Assembly (NCBI RefSeq): GCF_051020955.1
Contig: NW_027476840.1
Location: forward strand, 1 to 64,000
Direction of reading: 5' to 3'
DNA: 64,000 bases
Origin: Megalopta genalis
Lineage: Eukaryota > Arthropoda > Insecta > Hymenoptera > Halictidae
Position 1 is the first letter of the stretch; every line of letters starts with the position of its first letter. Below, piece by piece: positions 1 through 11,044 of the stretch. Position numbers and translations under genes: made by a program. The notes beneath the pieces are model-generated. The model did no database searches, was not told the origin of the DNA, and was given only the letters and a program-made list of their open reading frames with translations.

Positions 1-3000
1 TGGCATGAATTTGAAACTAAATCGATCGTTTAAAATCGCTATTTCGCACGAATTTGAATCGAAATCGTATGATTCGCATGATATTGAAGTTAAATCGTTC
101 GTTTCGTGTGGATTTAAAGCTAATTCGTGTATTTCGCATGAATCTGAACCTAAATTGTTCATTTCGCATGAATTTGAAGCTAAATCGTTTATTTAAAATC
201 GCTATTTCGTTCGAATTTGTGTCGAAATCGTGTATTTCGCATGAATCTGAAGCTAAATTGTTCATTTGGCATGTATTTGAAGCTAAATCGATCTATTAAA
301 ATCGCTATTTCCCACGAATTTCAATCGAAATCGTATGTTTCGCATGATATTGAAGTTAAATCGTTTGTTTCGTGTGGATTTAAAGCTAATTCGTGTATTT
401 CGCATGAATCTGAAGCTAAATTGTTCATTTCGCATGAATTTGAAGCTAAATCGTTTATTTAAAATCGCTATTTCGTTCGAATTTGTGTCGAAATCGTGTA
501 TTTCGCATGAATCTGAAGCTAAATTGTTCATTTGGCATGAATTTGAAGCTAAGTCGATCGTTTAAAATCGCTATTTCGCACGAATTTGAATCGAAATCGT
601 ATGTTTCGCATGATATTGAAGTTAAATCGTTTGTTTCGTGTGGATTTAAAGCTAATTCGTGTATGTCGCATGAATCTGAAGCTAAATTGTTCATTTCGCA
701 TGAATCTGAAGCTAAATTGTTCATTTGGCATGAATTTGAAGCTAAATCGATCGTTTAAAACCGCTATTTCGCACGAATTTGAATCGAAATCGTATGTTTC
801 GCATGATATTGAAGTTAAATCGTTTGTTTCGTGTGGATTTAAAGCTAATTCGTGTATTTCGCATGAATCTGAAGCTAAATTGTTCATTTCGCATGAATTT
901 GAAGCTAAATCGATCGTTTAAAATCGCTATTTCGCACGAATTTGAATCGAAATCGTATGTTTCGCATGATATTGAAGTTAAATCGTTTGTTTCGTGTGGA
1001 TTTAAAGCTAATTCGTGTATTTCGCATGAATCTGAAGCTAAATTGTTCATTTCGCATGAATTTGAAACTAAATTGTTCATTTCGCGTGATTTTGAAACTA
1101 AATCGTTTATTTAAAATCGCTATTTCGTTCGAATTTGTCTAGAAATCGTGTATTTCGCATGAATCTGAAGCTAAATTGTTCATTTGGCATGTATTTGAAG
1201 CTAAATCGATCTTTTAAAATCGCTATTTCCCACGAATTTCAATCGAAATCGTATGTTTCGCATGATATTGAAGTTAAATCGTTTGTTTCGTGTGGATTTA
1301 AAGCTAATTCGTGTATTTCGCATGAATCTGAAGCTAAATTGTTCATTTCGCATGAATTTGAAGCTAAATCGTTTATTTAAAATCGCTATTTCGTTCGAAT
1401 TTGTCTCGAAATCGTGTATTTCGCATGAATCTGAAGCTAAATTGTTCATTTGGCATGAATTTGAAACTAAATCGATCGTTTAAAATCGCTATTTCGCACG
1501 AATTTGAATCGAAATCGTATGATTCGCATGATATTGAAGTTAAATCGTTCGTTTCGTGTGGATTTAAAGCTAATTCGTGTATTTCGCATGAATCTGAAGC
1601 TAAATTGTTCATTTCGCATGAATTTGAAGCTAAATCGTTTATTTAAAATCGCTATTTCGTTCGAATTTGTGTCGAATTCGTGTATTTCGCATGAATCTGA
1701 AGCTAAATTGTTCATTTGGCATGAATTTGAAGCTAAATCGATCGTTTAAAATCGCTATTTCGCACGAATTTGAATCGAAATCTTATGATTCGCATGATAT
1801 TGAAGTTAAATCGTTCGTTTCGTGTGGATTTAAAGCTAATTCGTGTATTTCGCATGAATCTGAAGCTAAATTGTTCATTTCTCATGAATTTGAAGCTAAA
1901 TCGTTTATTTAAAATCGCTATTTCGTTCGAATTTGTGTCGAAATCGTGTATTTCGCATGAATCTGAAGCTAAATTGTTCATTTGGCATGAATTTGAAGCT
2001 AAATCGATCGTTTAAAATCGCTATTTCGCACGAATTTGAATCGAAATCTTATGATTCGCATGATATTGAAGTTAAATCGTTCGTTTCGTGTGGATTTAAA
2101 GCTAATTCGTGTATTTCGCATGAATCTGAAGCTAAATTGTTCATTTCGCATGAATTTGAAGCTAAATCGTTTATTTAAAATCGCTATTTCGTTCGAATTT
2201 GTGTCGAAATCGTGTATTTCGCATGAATCTGAAGCTAAATTGTTCATTTGGCATGAATTTGAAGCTAAATCGATCGTTTAAAATCGCTATTTCGCACGAA
2301 TTTGAATCGAAATCGTATGTTTCGCATGATATTGAAGTTAAATCGTTTGTTTCGTGTGGATTTAAAGCTAATTCGTGTATTTCGCATGAATCTGAAGCTA
2401 AATTGTTCATTTCGCATGAATTTGAAACTAAATTGTTCATTTCGCGTGAATTTGAAACTAAATCGTTTATTTAAAATCGCTATTTCGTTCGAATTTGTCT
2501 CGAAATCGTGTATTTCGCATGAATCTGAAGCTAAATTGTTTATTTGGCATGTATTTGAAGCTAAATCGATCTTTTAAAATCGCTATTTCCCACGAATTTG
2601 AATCGAAATCGTATGTTTCGCATGATATTGAAGTTAAATCGTTTGTTTCGTGTGGATTTAAAGCTAATTCGTGTATTTCGCATAAATCTGAAGCTAAATT
2701 GTTCATTTCGCATGAATTTGAAGCTAAATCGTTTATTTAAAATCGCTATTTCGTTCGAATTTGTGTCGAAATCGTGTATTTCGCATGAATCTGAAGCTAA
2801 ATTGTTCATTTGGCATGAATTTGAAGCTAAATCGATCGTTTAAAATCGCTATTTCGCACGAATTTGAATCGAAATCGTATGATTCGCATGATATTGAAGT
2901 TAAATCGTTCGTTTCGTGTGGATTTAAAGCTAATTCGTGTATTTCGCATGAATCTGAAGCTAAATTGTTCATTTCGCATGAATTTGAAGCTAAATCGTTT

Positions 3001-6000
3001 ATTTAAAATCGCTATTTCGTTCGAATTTGTGTCGAAATCGTGTATTTCGCATGAATCTGAAGCTAAATTGTTCATTTGGCATGCATTTGAAGCTAAATCG
3101 ATCTTTTAAAATCGCTATTTCCCACGAATTTCAATCGAAATCGTATGTTTCGCATGATATTGAAGTTAAATCGTTTGTTTCGTGTGGATTTAAAGCTAAT
3201 TCGTGTATTTCGCATGAATCTGAAGCTAAATTGTTCATTTCGCATGAATTTGAAGCTAAATCGTTTATTTAAAATCGCTATTTCGTTCGAATTTGTGTCG
3301 AAATCGTGTATTTCGCATGAATCTGAAGCTAAATTGTTCATTTGGCATGAATTTGAAGCTAAATCGATCTTTTAAAATCGCTATTTCCCACGAATTTCAA
3401 TCGAAATCGTATGATTCGCATGATATTGAAGTTAAATCGTTTGTTTCGTGTGGATTTAAAGCTAATTCGTGTATTTCGCATGAATCTGAAGCTAAATTGT
3501 TCATTTCGCATGAATTTGAAGCTAAATCGTTTATTTAAAATCGCTATTTCGTTCGAATTTGTGTAGAAATCGTGTATTTCGCATGAATCTGAAGCTAAAT
3601 TGTTCATTTGGCATGAATTTGAAGCTAAATCGATCGTTTAAAATCGCTATTTCGCACGAATTTGAATCGAAATCGTATGATTCGCATGATATTGAAGTTA
3701 AATCGTCCGTTTCGTGTGGATTTAAAGCTAATTCGTGTATTTCGCATGAATCTGAAGCTAAATTGTTCATTTCGCATGAATTTGAAGCTAAATCGTTTAT
3801 TTAAAATCGCTATTTCGTTCGAATTTGTGTCGCAATCGTGTATTTCGCATGAATCTGAAGCTAAATTGTTCATTTGGCATGAATTTGAAGCTAGATCGAT
3901 CGTTTAAAATCGCTATTTCGCACGAATTTGAATCGAAATCGTATGTTTCGCATGATATTGAAGTTAAATCGTTTGTTTCGGGTGGATTTAAAGCTAATTC
4001 GTGTATTTCGCATGAATCTGAAGCTAAATTGTTCATTTCGCATGAATTTGAAGCTAAATCGTTTATTTAAAATCGCTATTTCGTTCGAATTTGTGTCGAA
4101 ATCGTGTATTTCGCATGAATCTGAAGCTAAATTGTTCATTTGGCATGAATTTGAAGCTAAATCGATCGTTTAAAATCGCTATTTCGCACGAATTTGAATC
4201 GAAATCGTATGTTTCGCATGATATTGAAGTTAAATCGTTTGTTTCGTGTGGATTTAAAGCTAATTCGTGTATTTCGCATGAATCTGAAGCTAAATTGTTC
4301 ATTTCGCATGAATCTGAAGCTAAATTGTTCATTTCGCATGAATTTGAAGCTAAATCGTTCGTTTCGTGTGGATTTAAAGCTAATTCGTGTATTTCGCATG
4401 AATCTGAAGCTAAATTGTTCATTTCGCATGAATTTGAAGCTAAATCGTTTATTTAAAATCGCTATTTCGTTCGAATTTGTGTCGAAATCGTGTATTTCGC
4501 ATGAATCTGAAGCTAAATTGTTCATTTGGCATGAATTTGAAGCTAAATCGATCGTTTAAAACCGCTATTTCGCACGAATTTGAATCGAAATCGTATGTTT
4601 CGCATGATATTGAAGTTAAATCGTTTGTTTCGTGTGGATTTAAAGCTAATTCGTGTATTTCGCATGAATCTGAAGCTAAATTGTTCATTTGGCATGAATT
4701 TGAAACTAAATCGATCGTTTAAAATCGCTATTTCGCACGAATTTGAATCGAAATCGTATGATTCGCATGATATTGAAGTTAAATCGTTCGTTTCGTGTGG
4801 ATTTAAAGCTAATTCGTGTATTTCGCATGAATCTGAAGCTAAATTGTTCATTTCGCATGAATTTGAAGCTAAATCGTTTATTTAAAATCGCTATTTCGTT
4901 CGAATTTGTGTCGAATTCGTGTATTTCGCATGAATCTGAAGCTAAATTGTTCATTTGGCATGAATTTGAAGCTAAATCGATCGTTTAAAATCGCTATTTC
5001 GCACGAATTTGAATCGAAATCTTATGATTCGCATGATATTGAAGTTAAATCGTTCGTTTCGTGTGGATTTAAAGCTAATTCGTGTATTTCGCATGAATCT
5101 GAAGCTAAATTGTTCATTTCTCATGAATTTGAAGCTAAATCGTTTATTTAAAATCGCTATTTCGTTCGAATTTGTGTCGAAATCGTGTATTTCGCATGAA
5201 TCTGAAGCTAAATTGTTCATTTGGCATGAATTTGAAGCTAAATCGATCGTTTAAAATCGCTATTTCGCACGAATTTGAATCGAAATCTTATGATTCGCAT
5301 GATATTGAAGTTAAATCGTTCGTTTCGTGTGGATTTAAAGCTAATTCGTGTATTTCGCATGAATCTGAAGCTAAATTGTTCATTTCGCATGAATTTGAAG
5401 CTAAATCGTTTATTTAAAATCGCTATTTCGTTCGAATTTGTGTCGAAATCGTGTATTTCGCATGAATCTGAAGCTAAATTGTACATTTGGCATGAATTTG
5501 AAGCTAAATCGATCGTTTAAAATCGCTATTTCGCACGAATTTGAATCGAAATCGTATGTTTCGCATGATATTGAAGTTAAATCGTTTGTTTCGTGTGGAT
5601 TTAAAGCTAATTCGTGTATTTCGCATGAATCTGAAGCTAAATTGTTCATTTCGCATGAATTTGAAACTAAATTGTTCATTTCGCGTGAATTTGAAACTAA
5701 ATCGTTTATTTAAAATCGCTATTTCGTTCGAATTTGTCTCGAAATCGTGTATTTCGCATGAATCTGAAGCTAAATTGTTTATTTGGCATGTATTTGAAGC
5801 TAAATCGATCTTTTAAAATCGCTATTTCCCACGAATTTGAATCGAAATCGTATGTTTCGCATGATATTGAAGTTAAATCGTTTGTTTCGTGTGGATTTAA
5901 AGCTAATTCGTGTATTTCGCATAAATCTGAAGCTAAATTGTTCATTTCGCATGAATTTGAAGCTAAATCGTTTATTTAAAATCGCTATTTCGTTCGAATT

Positions 6001-9000
6001 TGTGTCGAAATCGTGTATTTCGCATGAATCTGAAGCTAAATTGTTCATTTGGCATGAATTTGAAGCTAAATCGATCGTTTAAAATCGCTATTTCGCACGA
6101 ATTTGAATCGAAATCGTATGATTCGCATGATATTGAAGTTAAATCGTTCGTTTCGTGTGGATTTAAAGCTAATTCGTGTATTTCGCATGAATCTGAAGCT
6201 AAATTGTTCATTTCGCATGAATTTGAAGCTAAATCGTTTATTTAAAATCGCTATTTCGTTCGAATTTGTGTCGAAATCGTGTATTTCGCATGAATCTGAA
6301 GCTAAATTGTTCATTTGGCATGCATTTGAAGCTAAATCGATCTTTTAAAATCGCTATTTCCCACGAATTTCAATCGAAATCGTTTGTTTCGTGTGGATTT
6401 AAAGCTAATTCGTGTATTTCGCATGAATCTGAAGCTAAATTGTTCATTTCGCATGAATTTGAAGCTAAATCGTTTATTTAAAATCGCTATTTCGTTCGAA
6501 TTTGTGTCGAAATCGTGTATTTCGCATGAATCTGAAGCTAAATTGTTCATTTGGCATGAATTTGAAGCTAAATCGATCTTTTAAAATCGCTATTTCCCAC
6601 GAATTTCAATCGAAATCGTATGATTCGCATGATATTGAAGTTAAATCGTTTGTTTCGTGTGGATTTAAAGCTAATTCGTGTATTTCGCATGAATCTGAAG
6701 CTAAATTGTTCATTTCGCATGAATTTGAAGCTAAATCGTTTATTTAAAATCGCTATTTCGTTCGAATTTGTGTAGTAATCGTGTATTTCGCATGAATCTG
6801 AAGCTAAATTGTTCATTTGGCATGAATTTGAAGCTAAATCGATCGTTTAAAATCGCTATTTCGCACGAATTTGAATCGAAATCGTATGATTCGCATGATA
6901 TTGAAGTTAAATCGTCCGTTTCGTGTGGATTTAAAGCTAATTCGTGTATTTCGCATGAATCTGAAGCTAAATTGTTCATTTCGCATGAATTTGAAGCTAA
7001 ATCGTTTATTTAAAATCGCTATTTCGTTCGAATTTGTGTCGCAATCGTGTATTTCGCATGAATCTGAAGCTAAATTGTTCATTTGGCATGAATTTGAAGC
7101 TAGATCGATCGTTTAAAATCGCTATTTCGCACGAATTTGAATCGAAATCGTATGTTTCGCATGATATTGAAGTTAAATCGTTTGTTTCGGGTGGATTTAA
7201 AGCTAATTCGTGTATTTCGCATGAATCTGAAGCTAAATTGTTCATTTCGCATGAATTTGAAGCTAAATCGTTTATTTAAAATCGCTATTTCGTTCGAATT
7301 TGTGTCGAAATCGTGTATTTCGCATGAATCTGAAGCTAAATTGTTCATTTGGCATGAATTTGAAGCTAAATCGATCGTTTAAAATCGCTATTTCGCACGA
7401 ATTTGAATCGAAATCGTATGTTTCGCATGATATTGAAGTTAAATCGTTTGTTTCGTGTGGATTTAAAGCTAATTCGTGTATTTCGCATGAATCTGAAGCT
7501 AAATTGTTCATTTCGCATGAATCTGAAGCTAAATTGTTCATTTCGCATGAATTTGAAGCTAAATCGTTCGTTTCGTGTGGATTTAAAGCTAATTCGTGTA
7601 TTTCGCATGAATCTGAAGCTAAATTGTTCATTTCGCATGAATTTGAAGCTAAATCGTTTATTTAAAATCGCTATTTCGTTCGAATTTGTGTCGAAATCGT
7701 GTATTTCGCATGAATCTGAAGCTAAATTGTTCATTTGGCATGAATTTGAAGCTAAATCGATCGTTTAAAACCGCTATTTCGCACGAATTTGAATCGAAAT
7801 CGTATGTTTCGCATGATATTGAAGTTAAATCGTTTGTTTCGTGTGGATTTAAAGCTAATTCGTGTATTTCGCATGAATCTGAAGCTAAATTGTTCAATTC
7901 GCATGAATTTGAAACTAAATTGTTCATTTCGCGTGAATTTGAAACTAAATCGTTTATTTAAAACCGCTATTTCGTTCGAATTTGTCTCGAAATCGTGTAT
8001 TTCGCATGAATCTGAAGCTAAATTGTTTATTTGGCATGTATTTGAAGCTAAATCGATCTTTTAAAATCGCTATTTCCCACGAATTTGAATCGAAATCGTA
8101 TGTTTCGCATGATATTGAAGTTAAATCGTTTGTTTCTTGTGGATTTAAAGCTAATTCGTGTATTTCGCATGAATCTGAAGCTAAATTGTTCATTTCTCAT
8201 GAATTTGAAGCTAAATCGTTTATTTAAAATCGCTATTTCGTTCGAATTTGTGTCGAAATCGTGTATTTCGCATGAATCTGAAGCTAAATTGTTCATTTGG
8301 CATGAATTTGAAGCTAAATCGATCGTTTAAAATCGCTATTTCGCACGAATTTGAATCGAAATCTTATGATTCGCATGATATTGAAGTTAAATCGTTCGTT
8401 TCGTGTGGATTTAAAGCTAATTCGTGTATTTCGCATGAATCTGAAGCTAAATTGTTCATTTCGCATGAATTTGAAGCTAAATCGTTTATTTAAAATCGCT
8501 ATTTCGTTCGAATTTGTGTCGAAATCGTGTATTTCGCATGAATCTGAAGCTAAATTGTTCATTTGGCATGAATTTGAAGCTAAATCGATCTTTTAAAATC
8601 GCTATTTCCCATGAATTTGAATCGAAATCGTATGTTTCGCATGATATTGAAGTTAAATCGTTTGTTTCGTGTGGATTTAAAGCTAATTCGTGTATTTCGC
8701 ATGAATCTGAAGCTAAATTGTTCATTTCGCATGAATTTGAAACTAAATCGTTTATTTAAAATCGCTATTTCGTTCGAATTTGAGTCGAAATCGTGTATTT
8801 CGCATGAATCTGAAGCTAAATTGTTCATTTGGCTTGAATTTGAAGCTAAATCGATCTTTTAAAATCGCAATTTCCCACGAATTTGAATCGAAATCGTATG
8901 TTTCGCATGATATTGAAGTTAAATCGTTTGTTTCTTGTGGATTTAAAGCTAATTCGTGTATTTCGCATGAATCTGAAGCTAAATTGTTCATTTCGCATGA

Positions 9001-9617
9001 ATTTGAAGCTAAATCGTTTATTTAAAATCGCTATTTCGTTCGAATTTGTGTCGAAATCGTGTATTTCGCATGAATCTGAAACTAAATTGTTCATTTGGCA
9101 TGAATTTGAAGCTAAATCGATTGTTTAAAATCGCTATTTCGCACGAATTTGAATCGAAATCGTATGATTCGCATGATATTGAAGTTAAATCGTTCGTTTC
9201 GTGTGGATTTAAAGCTAATTCGTGTATTTCGCATGAATCTGAAGCTAAATTGTTCATTTCTCATGAATTTGAAGCTAAATCGTTTATTTAAAATCGCTAT
9301 TTCGTTCGAATTTGTGTCGAAATCGTGTATTTCGCATGAATCTGAAGCTAAATTGTTCATTTGGCATGAGTTTGAAGCTAAATCGATCGTTTAAAATCGC
9401 TATTTCGCACGAATTTGAATCGAAATCTTATGATTCGCATGATATTGAAGTTAAATCGTTCGTTTCGTGTGGATTTAAAGCTAATTCGTGTATTTCGCAT
9501 GAATCTGAAGCTAAATTGTTCATTTCGCATGAATTTGAAGCTAAATCGTTTATTTAAAATCGCTATTTCGTTCGAATTTGTGTCGAAATCGTGTATTTCG
9601 CATGAATCTGAAGCTAA
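1..9617. repeat. Satellite array I (266-bp higher-order repeat)
   Basis: Tandem AT-rich satellite running off the left edge. The unit is 266 bp: two 30-bp modules, a 43-bp module, two 30-bp modules, a 43-bp module and two more 30-bp modules. Marker variants recur every 266 bp, for example at 1667, 1933 and 2199. The 30-mers share a core like ATTTCGCATGAATYTGAAGC. The 43-mer reads as a 14-bp truncated module (AAATCGTTTATTTA) joined to a 29-bp module. Units of 163, 193, 236 and 296 bp arise by loss or gain of modules. Variants with TATGATTCGC are common here and were not seen in the other blocks. All frames on both strands give short repetitive open frames that end at the 43-bp modules. I see no gene. 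Confidence 0.97.
1416..7890. repeat. 3239-bp segmental tandem duplication in the satellite
   Basis: Block 1416-4654 is repeated almost base for base as about 4655-7890. Rare markers recur at a fixed offset of 3239 bp, such as TCGAATTCG at 1672 and 4911 and the TCTTATGATTC variants. After position 6380 the offset falls to 3209 bp, because the second copy lacks exactly one 30-bp module. Few substitutions separate the copies, so the event is recent. Boundaries are approximate. Confidence 0.9.
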
Positions 9618-10621
9618 TGTTACGTCCCGCGGCGTCGTTTCCCGAAAAATATATACATTCGCACGAATACCGCGGATCAAGACGTACGTTGCAAACCTTT
9701 GGGTACACACGCGACTCGTACGTTCGGTGTATTACCGGGATCTCATGCGTTCGCGAATAGGCAGTTTACAAAAGGCACTCACCGGACGGTCTAGTACATC
9801 GGGTCGATAGACCGGGCGACCTCGAGGGCTCGGAGTGCGGCTCGCTTCAAGATGAACGTCGTGTAGCGCCTTCGACGTGGGTCTCCCTTCGCGTAGACTG
9901 GAGGATAAGACGTGGAATCGTCTATGTCGATCGGACGGGGCTTGCTCCACTGGACCAGCTCGACGTATGGATGCCTCACGGCTCGCTGAAGCTGGGCGAT
10001 GATACGGGCCTCGTAGTTTCGTTGGCGGTCGAATCTCCGTGAACCGTCAGCGATCGCGCTGGTTTTTCGGCAAAGCTTCCGGAGCTGATATTTACGACCG
10101 GCGCGTTTTGGCATGGGGAGATTATGTCGCTTAGAAGGACTGTTGTCAGGTTCCAACCGAAAGCCTCAAGTCTCTATACCGAGCATTCAGGGTGAGCTCC
10201 GTGCGTATATTAACTTGGCAGTCAGAGAGGGTTTAGACAACCGTTCGACCATAGGCGACAATCGTTTCCTTTGCCGTGAAGAAGTTAGGATTGAAGATTG
10301 AAGGGTATGACAATAACTAAGTATTAAAGAATATATTCAAGATTAAGATACACTTAGACTCCTAATATTAACTACGACTGGGAGTAGAGTTGAAATAGTA
10401 AAGAACGGGGAGGTCTCCAGAGGAAGTCGTTCCTCGGTGGAGCTGGGAGTAGAACTGACGATCTTCGCTGGTGCTCTGACCTCCTTCGGTTGTGGGGGCG
10501 CTGCTGCTCCGGGGAGGTACGAGTGGGGCGTACCATGTGGTGGGGAATCCTCCGGAGTGGGGATGCCGGGGAATGCTGGTGAGTCGGCTAGTGGAGCGCG
10601 TCTTTGGTGTTCTATAGCTAA

Positions 10622-10740
10622 CGCTTGCACACGTCTTACGGTATTACGCATATGGTAACATCAGTGGAAGAGTCGGTAAACGCTTGAACGCTTCTTATGG
10701 TATTACTCGTATGGTAACGTTGGCGGAGGTGTCGGTAATG
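10622..10740 (-). repeat. U3 direct repeat of about 60 bp, two units
   Basis: Two adjacent diverged copies (about 10622-10680 and 10681-10740) share CGCTTG, CTTA.GGTATTAC, TATGGTAAC and GTCGGTAA in the same order. Repeats of this kind in U3 are often enhancer elements, which is inference here. The truncated 5' LTR keeps only most of the first unit. Confidence 0.75.
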
Positions 10741-10820
10741 GGTTGAACGGTAGGATGGGTATCGGGAGAGCGTAGGATAGGGGCTCGAATGTAGTATATC
10801 TTCCTATAACTAGTTCGGGT

Positions 10821-10832
10821 TAATATATATAA
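10821..10832 (-). promoter_or_regulatory. TATA-like run in E1 U3
   Basis: TAATATATATAA lies about 180 bp inside the outer LTR end and is the best TATA candidate in this LTR. It falls in the 338 bp missing from the 5' LTR, so the copy that should drive transcription has lost it. Promoter function is inferred from sequence alone. Confidence 0.4.
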
Positions 10833-10879
10833 TCCATGTTCTTATGGCTAGGTCGATTTGAATGCCCGGGTCTGAAAAG

Positions 10880-10908
10880 GGTGTCAAATTACGATGTAAT
10901 TTGACACC
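10880..10908. promoter_or_regulatory. Perfect 13-bp hairpin / palindrome in E1 U3
   Basis: The arms GGTGTCAAATTAC (10880-10892) and GTAATTTGACACC (10896-10908) are perfect reverse complements around a 3-nt spacer. A dimeric protein site or a cruciform or RNA hairpin is possible. I cannot name a binding factor. Confidence 0.6.
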
Positions 10909-10924
10909 TATTTCCAAAATTTTT

Positions 10925-10941
10925 CGAGCGCCCGGCGCTCG
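10925..10941. promoter_or_regulatory. Second U3 hairpin, 7-bp GC-rich arms
   Basis: CGAGCGC (10925-10931) and GCGCTCG (10935-10941) are perfect inverted repeats with a 3-nt loop. They lie 16 bp from the 13-bp hairpin and about 70 bp from the LTR end. Function unknown. Confidence 0.5.
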
Positions 10942-11010
10942 ACCCGGCAAGGCGTTAGCTTACCGAATTCGCATTTATATGGTTACATCAATACGTCGGG
11001 AGACGTAACA

Positions 11011-11020
11011 CCTCCCCCCC
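11011..11020 (-). other. E1 polypurine tract
   Basis: In element orientation GGGGGGGAGG directly precedes the 3' LTR start TGTTACG. Position and composition fit the RNase H-resistant primer for plus-strand synthesis. E2 has the matching GGGGGAGG. Confidence 0.9.
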
Positions 11021-11044
11021 TGGAAGAAAGAAAAATGATGATAG

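Larger units (their letters stand above)
9618..11010 (-). repeat. E1 3' LTR (complete, 1393 bp)
   Basis: The full-length LTR runs from TGTTACGTC to GACGTAACA on the plus strand, a 9-bp terminal inverted repeat of TG..CA type. The PPT abuts its inner end at 11011. It matches 18617-19672 up to position 10672. The remaining 338 bp (10673-11010, the outer U3 in element orientation) is present only in this copy. That part holds the second 60-bp repeat, a TATA-like run and two perfect hairpins. Open frames of 102 and 121 codons on the sense strand show no sign of selection. Confidence 0.95.

Noticed and set aside
1..9617. Many 60-122 codon open frames on both strands in the satellite (here and in arrays II and III)
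   Set aside because: The 30-bp module is a multiple of three, so frames stay open in phase. All six frames produce overlapping repetitive peptides that end at each 43-bp module. No frame is favoured, so coding is unlikely.
9791..10156. 121-codon sense-strand open frame in the E1 LTR (second copy 18791-19156), and a 102-codon frame at 10343-10651
   Set aside because: Between the two LTR copies the 121-codon frame shows two amino-acid changes and one silent change, so there is no sign of purifying selection. No known domain. The region is GC-rich and open by chance.
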